A stretch of DNA of 6,579 nt, from assembly GCA_945933905.1 (NCBI GenBank), contig CAMEQX010000076.1, positions 1-6,579 on the forward strand, written 5' to 3'. The position numbers and the translations under genes are program-made. This document shows positions 1 through 5,436 of this stretch, one piece after another. Source of the DNA: an uncultured Clostridia bacterium (lineage in GTDB: Bacteria > Bacillota > Clostridia > Oscillospirales > Ruminococcaceae). A model generated the notes under the pieces. It was not told the origin of the DNA. It did no database searches and was given only the letters and a program-made list of their open reading frames with translations. Each line of letters opens with the position of its first letter. Position 1 is the stretch's first letter.

Positions 1-96
1 TACCTCGCGGCTGTCCGAGGTGACGCCTGAAACCGCTTTGCCGCGATATTCCGCGGGTATCTCCGCAATTCCCGAAAAAAGTTCGCCTAAATCCAT
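1..96 (-). CDS. murE: MurE, UDP-MurNAc-tripeptide synthetase (N-terminal fragment)
   Basis: Only the first 32 codons are present; the gene continues past the left edge. It starts at ATG (96-94) with a GGGAG ribosome binding site in the 11-nt gap after the PBP gene. The visible peptide contains SGVTSDSREV, matching the 'GVT-DSR-V' motif at the start of the Mur ligase N-terminal (UDP-binding) domain. In the family, MurE adds the third stem-peptide residue (usually meso-diaminopimelate or lysine) to UDP-MurNAc-L-Ala-D-Glu in the cytoplasm; the specificity motif is outside the window. MurF begins with a similar DSR motif and cannot be fully excluded, but murE is the usual gene after this PBP in Firmicutes. 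The tight spacing implies co-transcription with the PBP. Confidence 0.85.
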   Translation of the reverse strand, partial: MDLGELFSGIAEIPAEYRGKAVSGVTSDSREV

Positions 97-107
97 AATT
101 TCTCCCG

Positions 108-2549
108 TTATCCGTCCTGAATAGTAACGCTGAACGTGACCTCAATCACGCTTCCCTTAGCCAAATACGCGCCCTCAGCGAAGCTTTGCATTGTCGCTTT
201 TGCGTCCGCGTTGTTTGCCGCGCCGCCCGAAATTTTGATGTTGAAGCCCGCGTTCGTCAGCGTTTCGTTCGCCTTGTCAACACTCATTCCGATGACGTTC
301 GGAACGGTTGCGTATTCGGGCTCGATGTCGTTGAAATACAGAATTATGGTCGAGCCCTTCGGGATACTGATGCCCGAATAAGGCACCTGCTGCGTTACGA
401 CAGCCTCGCCCGTGTCATCGCCGACAATCTTCACGTTGAAGTTCGCGGACTTGATGAGAGCCTCTGCCTTCATCGACAGATAGCCCATTACATAAGGCAC
501 CGTGCTGTCCATTTTCGCCTGTTCCTCGGCGGTGTAGGTCGGGTAAATTCCAAGGTGCTCCAAGCCCTCGCTGAACACAAGCGAAACGATAGGCGCCGCA
601 ACCGCCGAGCCGTAATACTCGGGACCTGTCGGCGTGTCAACCATAACCAGCATCACAATCTCGGGGTCGTCCATCGGCACGCACGCCGCAAACGTCGAGA
701 TATACGTCATTTTCGCGTTCGGGTCGGTGAGCTTTTGCTGGTTGTACTCGTCGATTTTCTCCGCCGTTCCCGACTTTCCGCCGATGCGATAGCCCTGAAT
801 ATACGCGTTTGTGCCGCCGTTGTCCGCGACAACCGTTTCAAGAAGCTGCCGCATTTGGTCGGACGTTTCCTTCGAGATAACCTGTCGTTTAATCTCGGTT
901 TCCTTCGTTTCCACAACATTTCCGTTGCTGTCAATAATCTTATCGACAACGTGCGGCGTCACAAGATAGCCGCCGTTTACCAGCGCGCAGTATGCCGTAC
1001 ACATCTGAATAGGCGTGATTTTGTTCGTCTGACCGAAAGCCGACGTCGCGAGTTCAACCGGACCCATTCTCGAGCGCGGAACGTACAGTGAGAGCGCTTC
1101 GCCGGGGAGGTCGATACCCGTCTGCTCCGTGAAGCCGAAGCTCTCGAAATAATTGCTGAAGTTGTCTGCGCCGAGCGCCGCGCCTATCTGCATAAAGCTC
1201 GGGTTGCAGGACTTTGTGAGCGCTTGCTGAAGCGTGAGCTCACCGTGACCTCCGCCGTACCAGTACCAGCAGTCGATGTCCGTTCCCGCCACGTTCATCG
1301 AGCCGTAGCAAGAAAACTCCGAGTCCATACTAATCGCCTCGGTATCAAGCCCCACAGCGCAGGTTACCGACTTGAAAACGGAACCGGGATAATAAAGCTC
1401 GGTTACCGCTTTGTTTTTCCATTGTCCCTCGCGGAGAGTTGCCTCGAGCGCGTCAAGTTCCTCCTCGGAAGCGCCTTTTTCCTTCGCTTCCGCAAGCTTT
1501 TGCAAGTCATAAACGCTTGTAAGCTCGGAAGGGTTGTTCAAATCGTAGGACGGAGAGGTTGCCATAGCGACAATTCCGCCCGTTTTGCAGTTCATAATAA
1601 TTCCGCACGCACGGTTTACAACCGAGTGCTGCGAAACGCACGCTTCGAGATTTTTCTCGAGATAGTGCTGCATAACCTCGTCAATCGTCAGCACAAGGCT
1701 GTATCCGTCAACCGCCGAGAAATAGCTGTCGTTCGCGTACTGAACGCCCTGTCCCAGACCGTCTGTCGTGTAAAAAGCCTTGCCGTCCGTGCCCTTGAGG
1801 TATTCGTCATAGTACGCCTCAAGCCCGTAAACGCCGTTTCCGTCAAAGTTCGTGAAGCCGATTACGTTCGCGGCAAGCGAGCCGTTCGGGTAATAGCGCT
1901 TGCTTGCCTGTTCAAGCTCGATACAGTTCGCGGGAATGTCGTTTTCCAGCATAAACTGCTGAATTTCCACCACAACGGGCTTGTCAACCTTGCGTTTTAC
2001 TATGTAATAATATTTGTCGATATCCTCACAAGCCTCGAGCATTCCGTCCTGCTTTACCCCGAGCAGCGCTGAGAGCTTCTCCGCAATCAGATTTTTCAGC
2101 GGCTTATACTCGCCGAGAGGCTCCTTGTCGGGACTTTCATCGGCAAGCCACTTTGCCTGTTTCTCCTGATAAGCCTTCGAGCGCTCCTGCTCCGCCATAT
2201 AAATCGGCTGCGGCGCGATAACCACGTTCCACACCGTCAAGCTTTGCGCTAAAACCGTGCCGTTCGCGTCATAGATAGAGCCGCGGCTCGCCATAATCGT
2301 AAGCTCGGTTGTCTGCTGATTATAAGCAAGCATACGCCACTTGTCGCCGTCAAGAACGGTGAACTTGAGCAGATTATACCCCACAAATAACGCAAACACA
2401 ATCACGACAATCAAAATCACGAGCTGCCTTCCGCGATAACCCAAAACAGGCTTTTTCGTGAGCTCCTCGTCGTCCTTTTTCTTGAAGAAAAGATAGCCTT
2501 TTCTCATTACGTTATAAAAACCGCTTTGGTTTTTCTTCTCGCCTGCCAA
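108..2549 (-). CDS. Class B penicillin-binding protein, division transpeptidase with two PASTA domains (FtsI/PBP2B/SpoVD family)
   Basis: An 813-residue D,D-transpeptidase that would cross-link septal peptidoglycan outside the membrane. In order: a charged cytoplasmic head (about 1-42), one membrane segment (about 43-60, LVILIVVIVFALFVGY), the class B dimerisation region starting with the MASRGSIYDANG motif (about 87-97), the transpeptidase domain (about 315-665), and two PASTA domains (about 683-741 and 746-806). Active-site motifs are intact: S390-V-F-K393, S447-C-N449 and K592-S-G-T595. The start is TTG at 2549, chosen because GGAGG (2561-2557) sits 7 nt upstream. The reading frame stays open to a TTG at 2645, but that stretch covers a hairpin and has no ribosome binding site. 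B. subtilis PbpB has two PASTA domains and SpoVD one, which favours the vegetative division role. A charged, probably helical insertion (about 340-380) precedes the SxxK motif. Confidence 0.95.
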   Translation of the reverse strand: MAGEKKNQSGFYNVMRKGYLFFKKKDDEELTKKPVLGYRGRQLVILIVVIVFALFVGYNLLKFTVLDGDKWRMLAYNQQTTELTIMASRGSIYDANGTVLAQSLTVWNVVIAPQPIYMAEQERSKAYQEKQAKWLADESPDKEPLGEYKPLKNLIAEKLSALLGVKQDGMLEACEDIDKYYYIVKRKVDKPVVVEIQQFMLENDIPANCIELEQASKRYYPNGSLAANVIGFTNFDGNGVYGLEAYYDEYLKGTDGKAFYTTDGLGQGVQYANDSYFSAVDGYSLVLTIDEVMQHYLEKNLEACVSQHSVVNRACGIIMNCKTGGIVAMATSPSYDLNNPSELTSVYDLQKLAEAKEKGASEEELDALEATLREGQWKNKAVTELYYPGSVFKSVTCAVGLDTEAISMDSEFSCYGSMNVAGTDIDCWYWYGGGHGELTLQQALTKSCNPSFMQIGAALGADNFSNYFESFGFTEQTGIDLPGEALSLYVPRSRMGPVELATSAFGQTNKITPIQMCTAYCALVNGGYLVTPHVVDKIIDSNGNVVETKETEIKRQVISKETSDQMRQLLETVVADNGGTNAYIQGYRIGGKSGTAEKIDEYNQQKLTDPNAKMTYISTFAACVPMDDPEIVMLVMVDTPTGPEYYGSAVAAPIVSLVFSEGLEHLGIYPTYTAEEQAKMDSTVPYVMGYLSMKAEALIKSANFNVKIVGDDTGEAVVTQQVPYSGISIPKGSTIILYFNDIEPEYATVPNVIGMSVDKANETLTNAGFNIKISGGAANNADAKATMQSFAEGAYLAKGSVIEVTFSVTIQDG

Positions 2550-2556
2550 CGTTATT

Positions 2557-2561
2557 CCTCC
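2557..2561 (-). promoter_or_regulatory. Ribosome binding site that sets the PBP start
   Basis: GGAGG on the minus strand, 7 nt before the TTG codon at 2549-2547. It is the best Shine-Dalgarno match in the 130-nt gap and is the reason the start is placed here rather than at the upstream in-frame TTG at 2645. Confidence 0.8.
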
Positions 2562-2580
2562 ATAAATGCCGTAAACTGTA

Positions 2581-2613
2581 AAACGGGGCTTGCTGAAAGT
2601 ATCAACAAGCCCC
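2581..2613 (-). terminator. Terminator-like or attenuator hairpin between ftsL and the PBP gene
   Basis: On the minus strand the RNA GGGGCUUGUUGA (2613-2602) pairs with UCAGCAAGCCCC (2596-2585), a 12-bp stem with a 5-nt loop. One pair is G-U in the minus-strand RNA and would be a C-A mismatch in plus-strand RNA, so the structure favours the operon direction. It is followed by GUUUU, a short U run, so termination would probably be partial. A processing or stability role is equally possible. Confidence 0.6.
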
Positions 2614-2645
2614 CATAACACGCTGTAAAAAAATGCCCGAAACAA

Positions 2646-2680
2646 ACGGCAAGAGCTTGTTCATCTCTATATTATGCCGT
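2646..2680 (-). other. Stem-loop at the ftsL stop codon
   Basis: ACGGCA (2646-2651) and TGCCGT (2675-2680) form a perfect 6-bp outer stem. AGAG (2652-2655) and CTCT (2665-2668) form an inner 4-bp stem with a 6-nt bulge on one side. The base of the stem reaches the last base of the ftsL stop codon, and TTGTTT follows on the minus strand. It is weaker than the hairpin at 2585-2613, but the two lie in tandem in the same gap. Confidence 0.45.
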
Positions 2681-3186
2681 TATAAGCCGATGTATTCCAC
2701 AAAGCCGTCAAACCACGTCTTCACGGAATCCACCATTCCGCCGCCCTCGTTTGCTCCTATTTCAACCAAGCTCTCGGTGTTCACGCTGATGTACTTTTTC
2801 TGCGACGCGGAAACCTTCACCATTCCGAGCTTTTCCGCTGCATATTTTTCGATATACGCCGTGTTCACCTTGCTGTCAAGGCGGCTTTTGAGAAGCGCGT
2901 TATCGTCAAGCGCGCTCTGAAGCACCGCTTGCTGCTGTTCAACAAGCCGCGCTGCGTCATCCTTGCGGGTGTTGGAACAGTTGACGGCTGTAAACGCTCC
3001 CAAAAACAAAAGCGCAACCGCGACAACCTTCAGCTTTGAGCCGCTTTTTGATACGGAGTGAACGGGCGCGAGGTGCATTTTGCTCTTGGGCGCTTCCTTT
3101 TCACGCTGTTCACGCTCGGACCTGTCAAAACGCGAGAGGTCATAAGCCAGGTTTGTGTTGTCTATCGGTATATTGGTATAAGCCAT
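2680..3186 (-). CDS. ftsL: FtsL-like septum protein
   Basis: A 168-residue bitopic membrane protein with FtsL architecture: a cytoplasmic head of about 50 residues rich in charged residues, one membrane segment (about 52-69, LKVVAVALLFLGAFTAVNC), then a heptad-like coiled coil (about 73-108) and the motif YIEKYAAEKLGMVKVSASQ (about 111-129), which matches the conserved 'A-EKLGM' end of FtsL/DivIC proteins. In the family, FtsL joins DivIB and DivIC (FtsQ and FtsB) and activates the FtsW-FtsI synthase at the septum. Position between rsmH and the PBP gene supports this strongly, since sequence conservation in the family is low. The start is ATG at 3186, with AAGGGG ending 9 nt upstream. An ATG at 3195 touches that ribosome binding site directly and a TTG at 3222 has none. 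It lies 69 nt after rsmH. Confidence 0.85.
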   Translation of the reverse strand: MAYTNIPIDNTNLAYDLSRFDRSEREQREKEAPKSKMHLAPVHSVSKSGSKLKVVAVALLFLGAFTAVNCSNTRKDDAARLVEQQQAVLQSALDDNALLKSRLDSKVNTAYIEKYAAEKLGMVKVSASQKKYISVNTESLVEIGANEGGGMVDSVKTWFDGFVEYIGL

Positions 3187-3255
3187 CGGTTCCATCCCCT
3201 TCAATATCTTTCTGTTTATCAAACCCGAAATTGCCGAAATCGTTTCAGCAACTCG

Positions 3256-4188
3256 TTAATCCGCGATTTTCTTTATAACCCTGAGCTTTGCGCTTCTTGA
3301 ACGCGGATTTTGCGCAAGCTCGGTTTCCCCTGCCACAATGGGCTTTTTTGTGATATGCTCCGCGCGCGGTTTTTTCCCGCAAACACAGACAGGAAATTCC
3401 GGCGGACAGGTACAGCCCGTGCAGAATTCCCGAAAACGCTCCTTGACAATCCTGTCCTCAAGCGAGTGAAACGTGATAACCGACATTTTCCCGCCGATTT
3501 TCAGCCGTTCAAATCCCGCGCAGAGAACCTCGTCGAGCGCAGAAAGCTCATCGTTTACCTCAATTCTAATCGCCTGAAAACTCTTTCGGCAGGGATTTTT
3601 CTCTCTCCTGTAAGCCGCGGGAACGCTGTTTTTGATAATTTCCGCAAGCTCGCCCGTGGTTTCAATCGGCGATTTTTCACGCGCGGACACAATCGCCGCC
3701 GCGATTTTTGGAGCAAACTTTTCTTCTCCGTACTCGTATAAAATCCTTTTCAGCTCACCGAGCTCGTACTCGTTGACGACATCTCTTGCCGAAAGCCCCT
3801 CGCTGCTCATACGCATATCGAGCGGCGCGTCGGCTTTGTAGGAGAACCCTCTTGCCGCGTCGTCGAGCTGATGTGACGAAACGCCCAAATCCGCGATAAT
3901 TCCGTCAAGCTTGTCAATTCCCAGCCTGTCCAGAACCGCCGCGAGATTTCTGAAATTCTCCTTCACCAAGGTTACGGGAAGTCCCTCGAGCCGTTTCCCC
4001 GCGGCTTCAAGCGCTTCTTCGTCCTGGTCAAAGCAGATAAGCCTGCCTTTTTCCTTGTCGAGCCGTTTTGCGAGCTCATAGGAGTGCCCGCCGCCGCCTG
4101 TTGTCAAATCCGCATAGACGCCAGACTTTTCCCCAAAAGCGCCGTCCACCGTTTCCTTGAGCAGCACGGAAATATGCGAAAACTCCAT
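3256..4188 (-). CDS. rsmH: 16S rRNA m4C1402 N4-methyltransferase RsmH (MraW)
   Basis: A 310-residue SAM-dependent methyltransferase that modifies the N4 of cytosine 1402 in 16S rRNA at the ribosomal P site. All family signatures are visible: HISVLLKETVDG at the N-terminus, the SAM-binding loop DLTTGGGGHS (28-37), FDQDEEAL (53-60), the block IIADLGVSSHQLDDAARGFS (97-116) with APLDMRM after it, FQAIRIEVNDEL (204-215), VITFHSLEDRIVK (237-249), a cysteine-rich CTGCTCPPEFPVCVCGKKP segment (256-274) and the C-terminal NPRSRSAKLRV. Length is normal for the family. ATG at 4188 shares its A with the mraZ stop (TGATG), so translation is probably coupled. A TTG one codon upstream is also possible but less likely. 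Confidence 0.97.
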   Translation of the reverse strand: MEFSHISVLLKETVDGAFGEKSGVYADLTTGGGGHSYELAKRLDKEKGRLICFDQDEEALEAAGKRLEGLPVTLVKENFRNLAAVLDRLGIDKLDGIIADLGVSSHQLDDAARGFSYKADAPLDMRMSSEGLSARDVVNEYELGELKRILYEYGEEKFAPKIAAAIVSAREKSPIETTGELAEIIKNSVPAAYRREKNPCRKSFQAIRIEVNDELSALDEVLCAGFERLKIGGKMSVITFHSLEDRIVKERFREFCTGCTCPPEFPVCVCGKKPRAEHITKKPIVAGETELAQNPRSRSAKLRVIKKIAD

Positions 4189-4607
4189 CAAATTCTCAGC
4201 CCCTGAGCCATTGCCGCGATATCCTCGGGCAAGATTTTGTTATTGTACTCTTCCCAGAGAGCCTTATCCCAGATTTCAGCGCGGTCGCTCATTCCCACAA
4301 CGACGCCCTCCGTTGTAATCCCCGCGAAAGCCCGAAGTGCAGGCGCAATAGCAATTCTGCCTTGTTTATCGGGTTCCGCCTCGCAAGCGCTTCCGAAAAT
4401 AAATCTCTCAATCGGGAGCGCGATGTTGGAAGGCTGACCTTTGAGGCTCTCACGGAGCGCCTCCCAGCTTTCCTTTGTGTAAACAGTCAGGCACTTTTCG
4501 TTGAAGCTTTTGGAAATATAGAAATGCTCGCCGAACTCATCGCGCAGTTTCGCGGGAAAATTCATTCTTCCCTTTGCGTCAACCGTATGCTCGTATTCGC
4601 CGCACAT
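4188..4607 (-). CDS. mraZ: MraZ, transcriptional regulator of the division and cell wall cluster
   Basis: A 139-residue protein, close to the usual length of about 143. It has two AbrB/MraZ-type domains, each with the family DNA-binding motif: EHTVDAKGRMNFPAKLR (6-22) and EAEPDKQGRIAIAPALR (76-92). Family knowledge: MraZ forms ring-shaped oligomers that bind repeated TGGG-type boxes in front of its own gene and controls the cluster; it acts as a repressor in E. coli and B. subtilis. TGGGG boxes are present just downstream of the mapped promoter here, which fits autoregulation. The start is ATG at 4607 with AAAGGGGG ending 7 nt upstream. It is the first gene of the transcription unit. Confidence 0.97.
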   Translation of the reverse strand: MCGEYEHTVDAKGRMNFPAKLRDEFGEHFYISKSFNEKCLTVYTKESWEALRESLKGQPSNIALPIERFIFGSACEAEPDKQGRIAIAPALRAFAGITTEGVVVGMSDRAEIWDKALWEEYNNKILPEDIAAMAQGLRI

Positions 4608-4656
4608 TTCATTTCCCCCTTTCCGTCCGCTTCAATCCCCTCGAAAAGAGACCTTT

Positions 4657-4675
4657 TCCGTCCTCCTCAGACGGA
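4657..4675 (-). promoter_or_regulatory. Hairpin in the mraZ leader
   Basis: In the minus-strand RNA, TCCGTC (4675-4670) pairs with GACGGA (4662-4657), giving a 6-bp stem whose 7-nt loop is TGAGGAG. The sequence GGACGGAAA occurs again just before the mraZ ribosome binding site (4628-4620), so the first arm could pair with either copy. Whether this regulates anything is unknown. Confidence 0.35.
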
Positions 4676-4745
4676 TTTTTCGTAGAATTTTTTATTTTCC
4701 CCATTTGTGAATTAAGTGGATTTTGATATAACGTTATGAAAAATT

Positions 4746-4782
4746 CCCCAAAACAGTGCAATATTACACCACTTTTCCCCAC
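4746..4782 (-). promoter_or_regulatory. Candidate MraZ-binding boxes
   Basis: Minus-strand TGGGG at 4781-4777, a related TGGTG at 4771-4767 exactly 10 nt further on, and TGGGG again at 4750-4746. A further TGGGG lies at 4703-4699. MraZ of E. coli and B. subtilis is known to bind direct TGGGN repeats with a 10-bp period. The cluster begins at the predicted transcription start, so bound MraZ would block initiation or escape. The second box is imperfect and the intervening 10-bp position (TTGCA) is not a good match. Confidence 0.55.
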
Positions 4783-4788
4783 AATCCT

Positions 4789-4817
4789 ATTATAAACTAA
4801 ACTAAAAAATATTTCAA
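4789..4817 (-). promoter_or_regulatory. Sigma-A-type promoter of the mraZ operon
   Basis: On the minus strand, -35 TTGAAA (4817-4812), a 17-nt spacer and a perfect -10 TATAAT (4794-4789). Predicted transcription start is near 4782, giving a leader of about 175 nt before the mraZ ATG. It is the only strong minus-strand promoter seen between mreB and mraZ. Confidence 0.8.
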
Positions 4818-4868
4818 GAGCCTTACGGAAACTTTTCTTCAGAAATCAAGATAAATTTTTGTTCATAA

Positions 4869-4889
4869 TTTTGTGCAATTTTCACAAAA
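4869..4889. promoter_or_regulatory. Operator-like palindrome TTTTGTG-N7-CACAAAA
   Basis: A perfect 7-bp inverted repeat (4869-4875 and 4883-4889) around a 7-nt centre, about 50 bp upstream of the mraZ -35 box. It has the same TTGTG...CACAA ends as the palindrome at 4924-4941. The binding protein, if any, is unknown. Confidence 0.35.
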
Positions 4890-4923
4890 GGCTGTTATTT
4901 CTTTGGCGGAAAACGGCGATATA

Positions 4924-4941
4924 ATTGTGAAAATTCACAAT
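4924..4941. promoter_or_regulatory. Operator-like palindrome ATTGTGAA-AA-TTCACAAT
   Basis: A perfect 8-bp inverted repeat with a 2-nt centre. It overlaps a plus-strand TATAAT (4920-4925), although no convincing plus-strand -35 box lies at the right distance. Its centre is about 53-54 bp from that of the palindrome at 4869-4889, close to five helical turns. Confidence 0.4.
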
Positions 4942-5155
4942 ATATTGATTTAGCAGCTTGTTGAAAACTATATCTTGGGGATTTGCTTTGGTTTTGCCCC
5001 AATTTGTTCACTTGAGTGGTTTTTGTTGAATTGTTGATGATTTGTTGAAAAGAGAAGGCGATTGGGTTTCAACCAGTTTTCAACTTTTGGTTGATTTAGT
5101 AAGAGATATTACTGATTGTTATTTTGGATTTCGCTCGGGTTTTTACGCTGACTTT
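4942..5155. other. AT-rich non-coding stretch with repeated TTGTTGA motifs
   Basis: No credible gene. TTGTTGA occurs on the plus strand at 4958-4964, 5023-5029, 5031-5037 and 5042-5048. Two small inverted repeats are present: TTGGGG/CCCCAA (4975-4980 and 4997-5002) and TCAACCA/TGGTTGA (5069-5075 and 5088-5094). The TTGGGG arms resemble MraZ boxes in opposite orientations but lie about 200 bp upstream of the promoter. The function is not known. Confidence 0.4.
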
Positions 5156-5170
5156 GGCTTCTCCGAAGCC
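5156..5170. repeat. Small hairpin at the start of the inverted-repeat array
   Basis: GGCTTC (5156-5161) and GAAGCC (5165-5170) form a perfect 6-bp stem with a 3-nt loop, ending 3 nt before the first 33-bp hairpin. Confidence 0.5.
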
Positions 5171-5173
5171 ACG

Positions 5174-5206
5174 GCGATTTTTCGGGCATCGAACCCGAAA
5201 AATCGC
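5174..5206. repeat. 33-bp perfect hairpin, copy 1 (TTCGATG loop)
   Basis: GCGATTTTTCGGG (5174-5186), loop CATCGAA, then CCCGAAAAATCGC (5194-5206): 13 perfect base pairs. Identical to the hairpin at 5256-5288. Read on the minus strand the loop is TTCGATG closed by GGG/CCC. Confidence 0.9.
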
Positions 5207-5255
5207 TTTAGAGATGCAAGGTTTGCGGGTTGAGCTTAGTTCGCGGGGTGAGCGG

Positions 5256-5288
5256 GCGATTTTTCGGGCATCGAACCCGAAAAATCGC
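5256..5288. repeat. 33-bp perfect hairpin, copy 2 (TTCGATG loop)
   Basis: Base-for-base identical to 5174-5206 and offset by 82 bp; the 49 nt between the two copies are unrelated to the hairpin. It directly abuts the long inverted repeat beginning at 5289 with no spacer. Confidence 0.9.
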
Positions 5289-5359
5289 GCGGGTGCAGTC
5301 ACGCCCCATAGAAATCGTGAATTTAAAGGTTGGATAGGCGTGACTGCACCCGCATTTTT
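5289..5359 (+). repeat. 17-bp perfect inverted repeat with 31-nt loop and trailing T run
   Basis: GCGGGTGCAGTCACGCC (5289-5305) pairs perfectly with GGCGTGACTGCACCCGC (5337-5353). ATTTTT follows on the plus strand (5354-5359), so it could act as a weak plus-strand terminator, though the large loop makes it a poor one. A T run also follows on the minus strand, inside the neighbouring hairpin. Confidence 0.75.
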
Positions 5360-5403
5360 GCCGGCTCGGTGGCTTTTGCTTAGCTCCCGGTTGGCGCGCT
5401 CGG

Positions 5404-5436
5404 GCAATTTCGGCGGCATCGAACCGCCGAAATTGC
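5404..5436. repeat. 33-bp perfect hairpin, diverged copy 3 (same loop)
   Basis: GCAATTTCGGCGG (5404-5416), loop CATCGAA, then CCGCCGAAATTGC (5424-5436): 13 perfect base pairs. Length and loop are identical to copies 1 and 2, but the stem differs at several positions with both strands changed together, so pairing is conserved while sequence is not. It directly abuts the hairpin at 5437. Confidence 0.9.

Noticed and set aside
186..2072. Long plus-strand reading frames opposite the PBP gene
   Set aside because: They are antisense shadows of a clearly identified gene, rich in Arg, His and Val as expected from reverse-complement GC-rich codons.
2550..2645. N-terminal extension of the PBP starting at TTG 2645
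   Set aside because: It has no ribosome binding site, encodes an atypical hydrophobic stretch before the known head and membrane segment, and runs through a strong hairpin. GGAGG with ideal spacing marks TTG 2549 instead.
3187..3222. Longer ftsL starting at TTG 3222 or ATG 3195
   Set aside because: TTG 3222 lacks a ribosome binding site. ATG 3195 touches AAGGGG with no spacer, while ATG 3186 has the proper 9-nt spacing.
4939..4967. Second minus-strand promoter (TTTCAA to TATATT)
   Set aside because: The -35 box matches only about half of the consensus, and a far better promoter lies downstream at 4789-4817.
4680..5110. Replication origin in the AT-rich region
   Set aside because: No TTATCCACA-type DnaA boxes and no dnaA or dnaN nearby; TTGTTGA repeats alone are not enough.
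5174..5288. CRISPR-like geometry (identical 33-bp repeats, 49-nt spacer)
   Set aside because: Only two identical copies, each a full perfect palindrome, the third copy diverged and set in a different spacing, and no cas genes in view.
5174..5436. A true tRNA gene
   Set aside because: Only the T-arm-like hairpin is present; no D-arm, anticodon arm or CCA end can be placed around any of the three copies.
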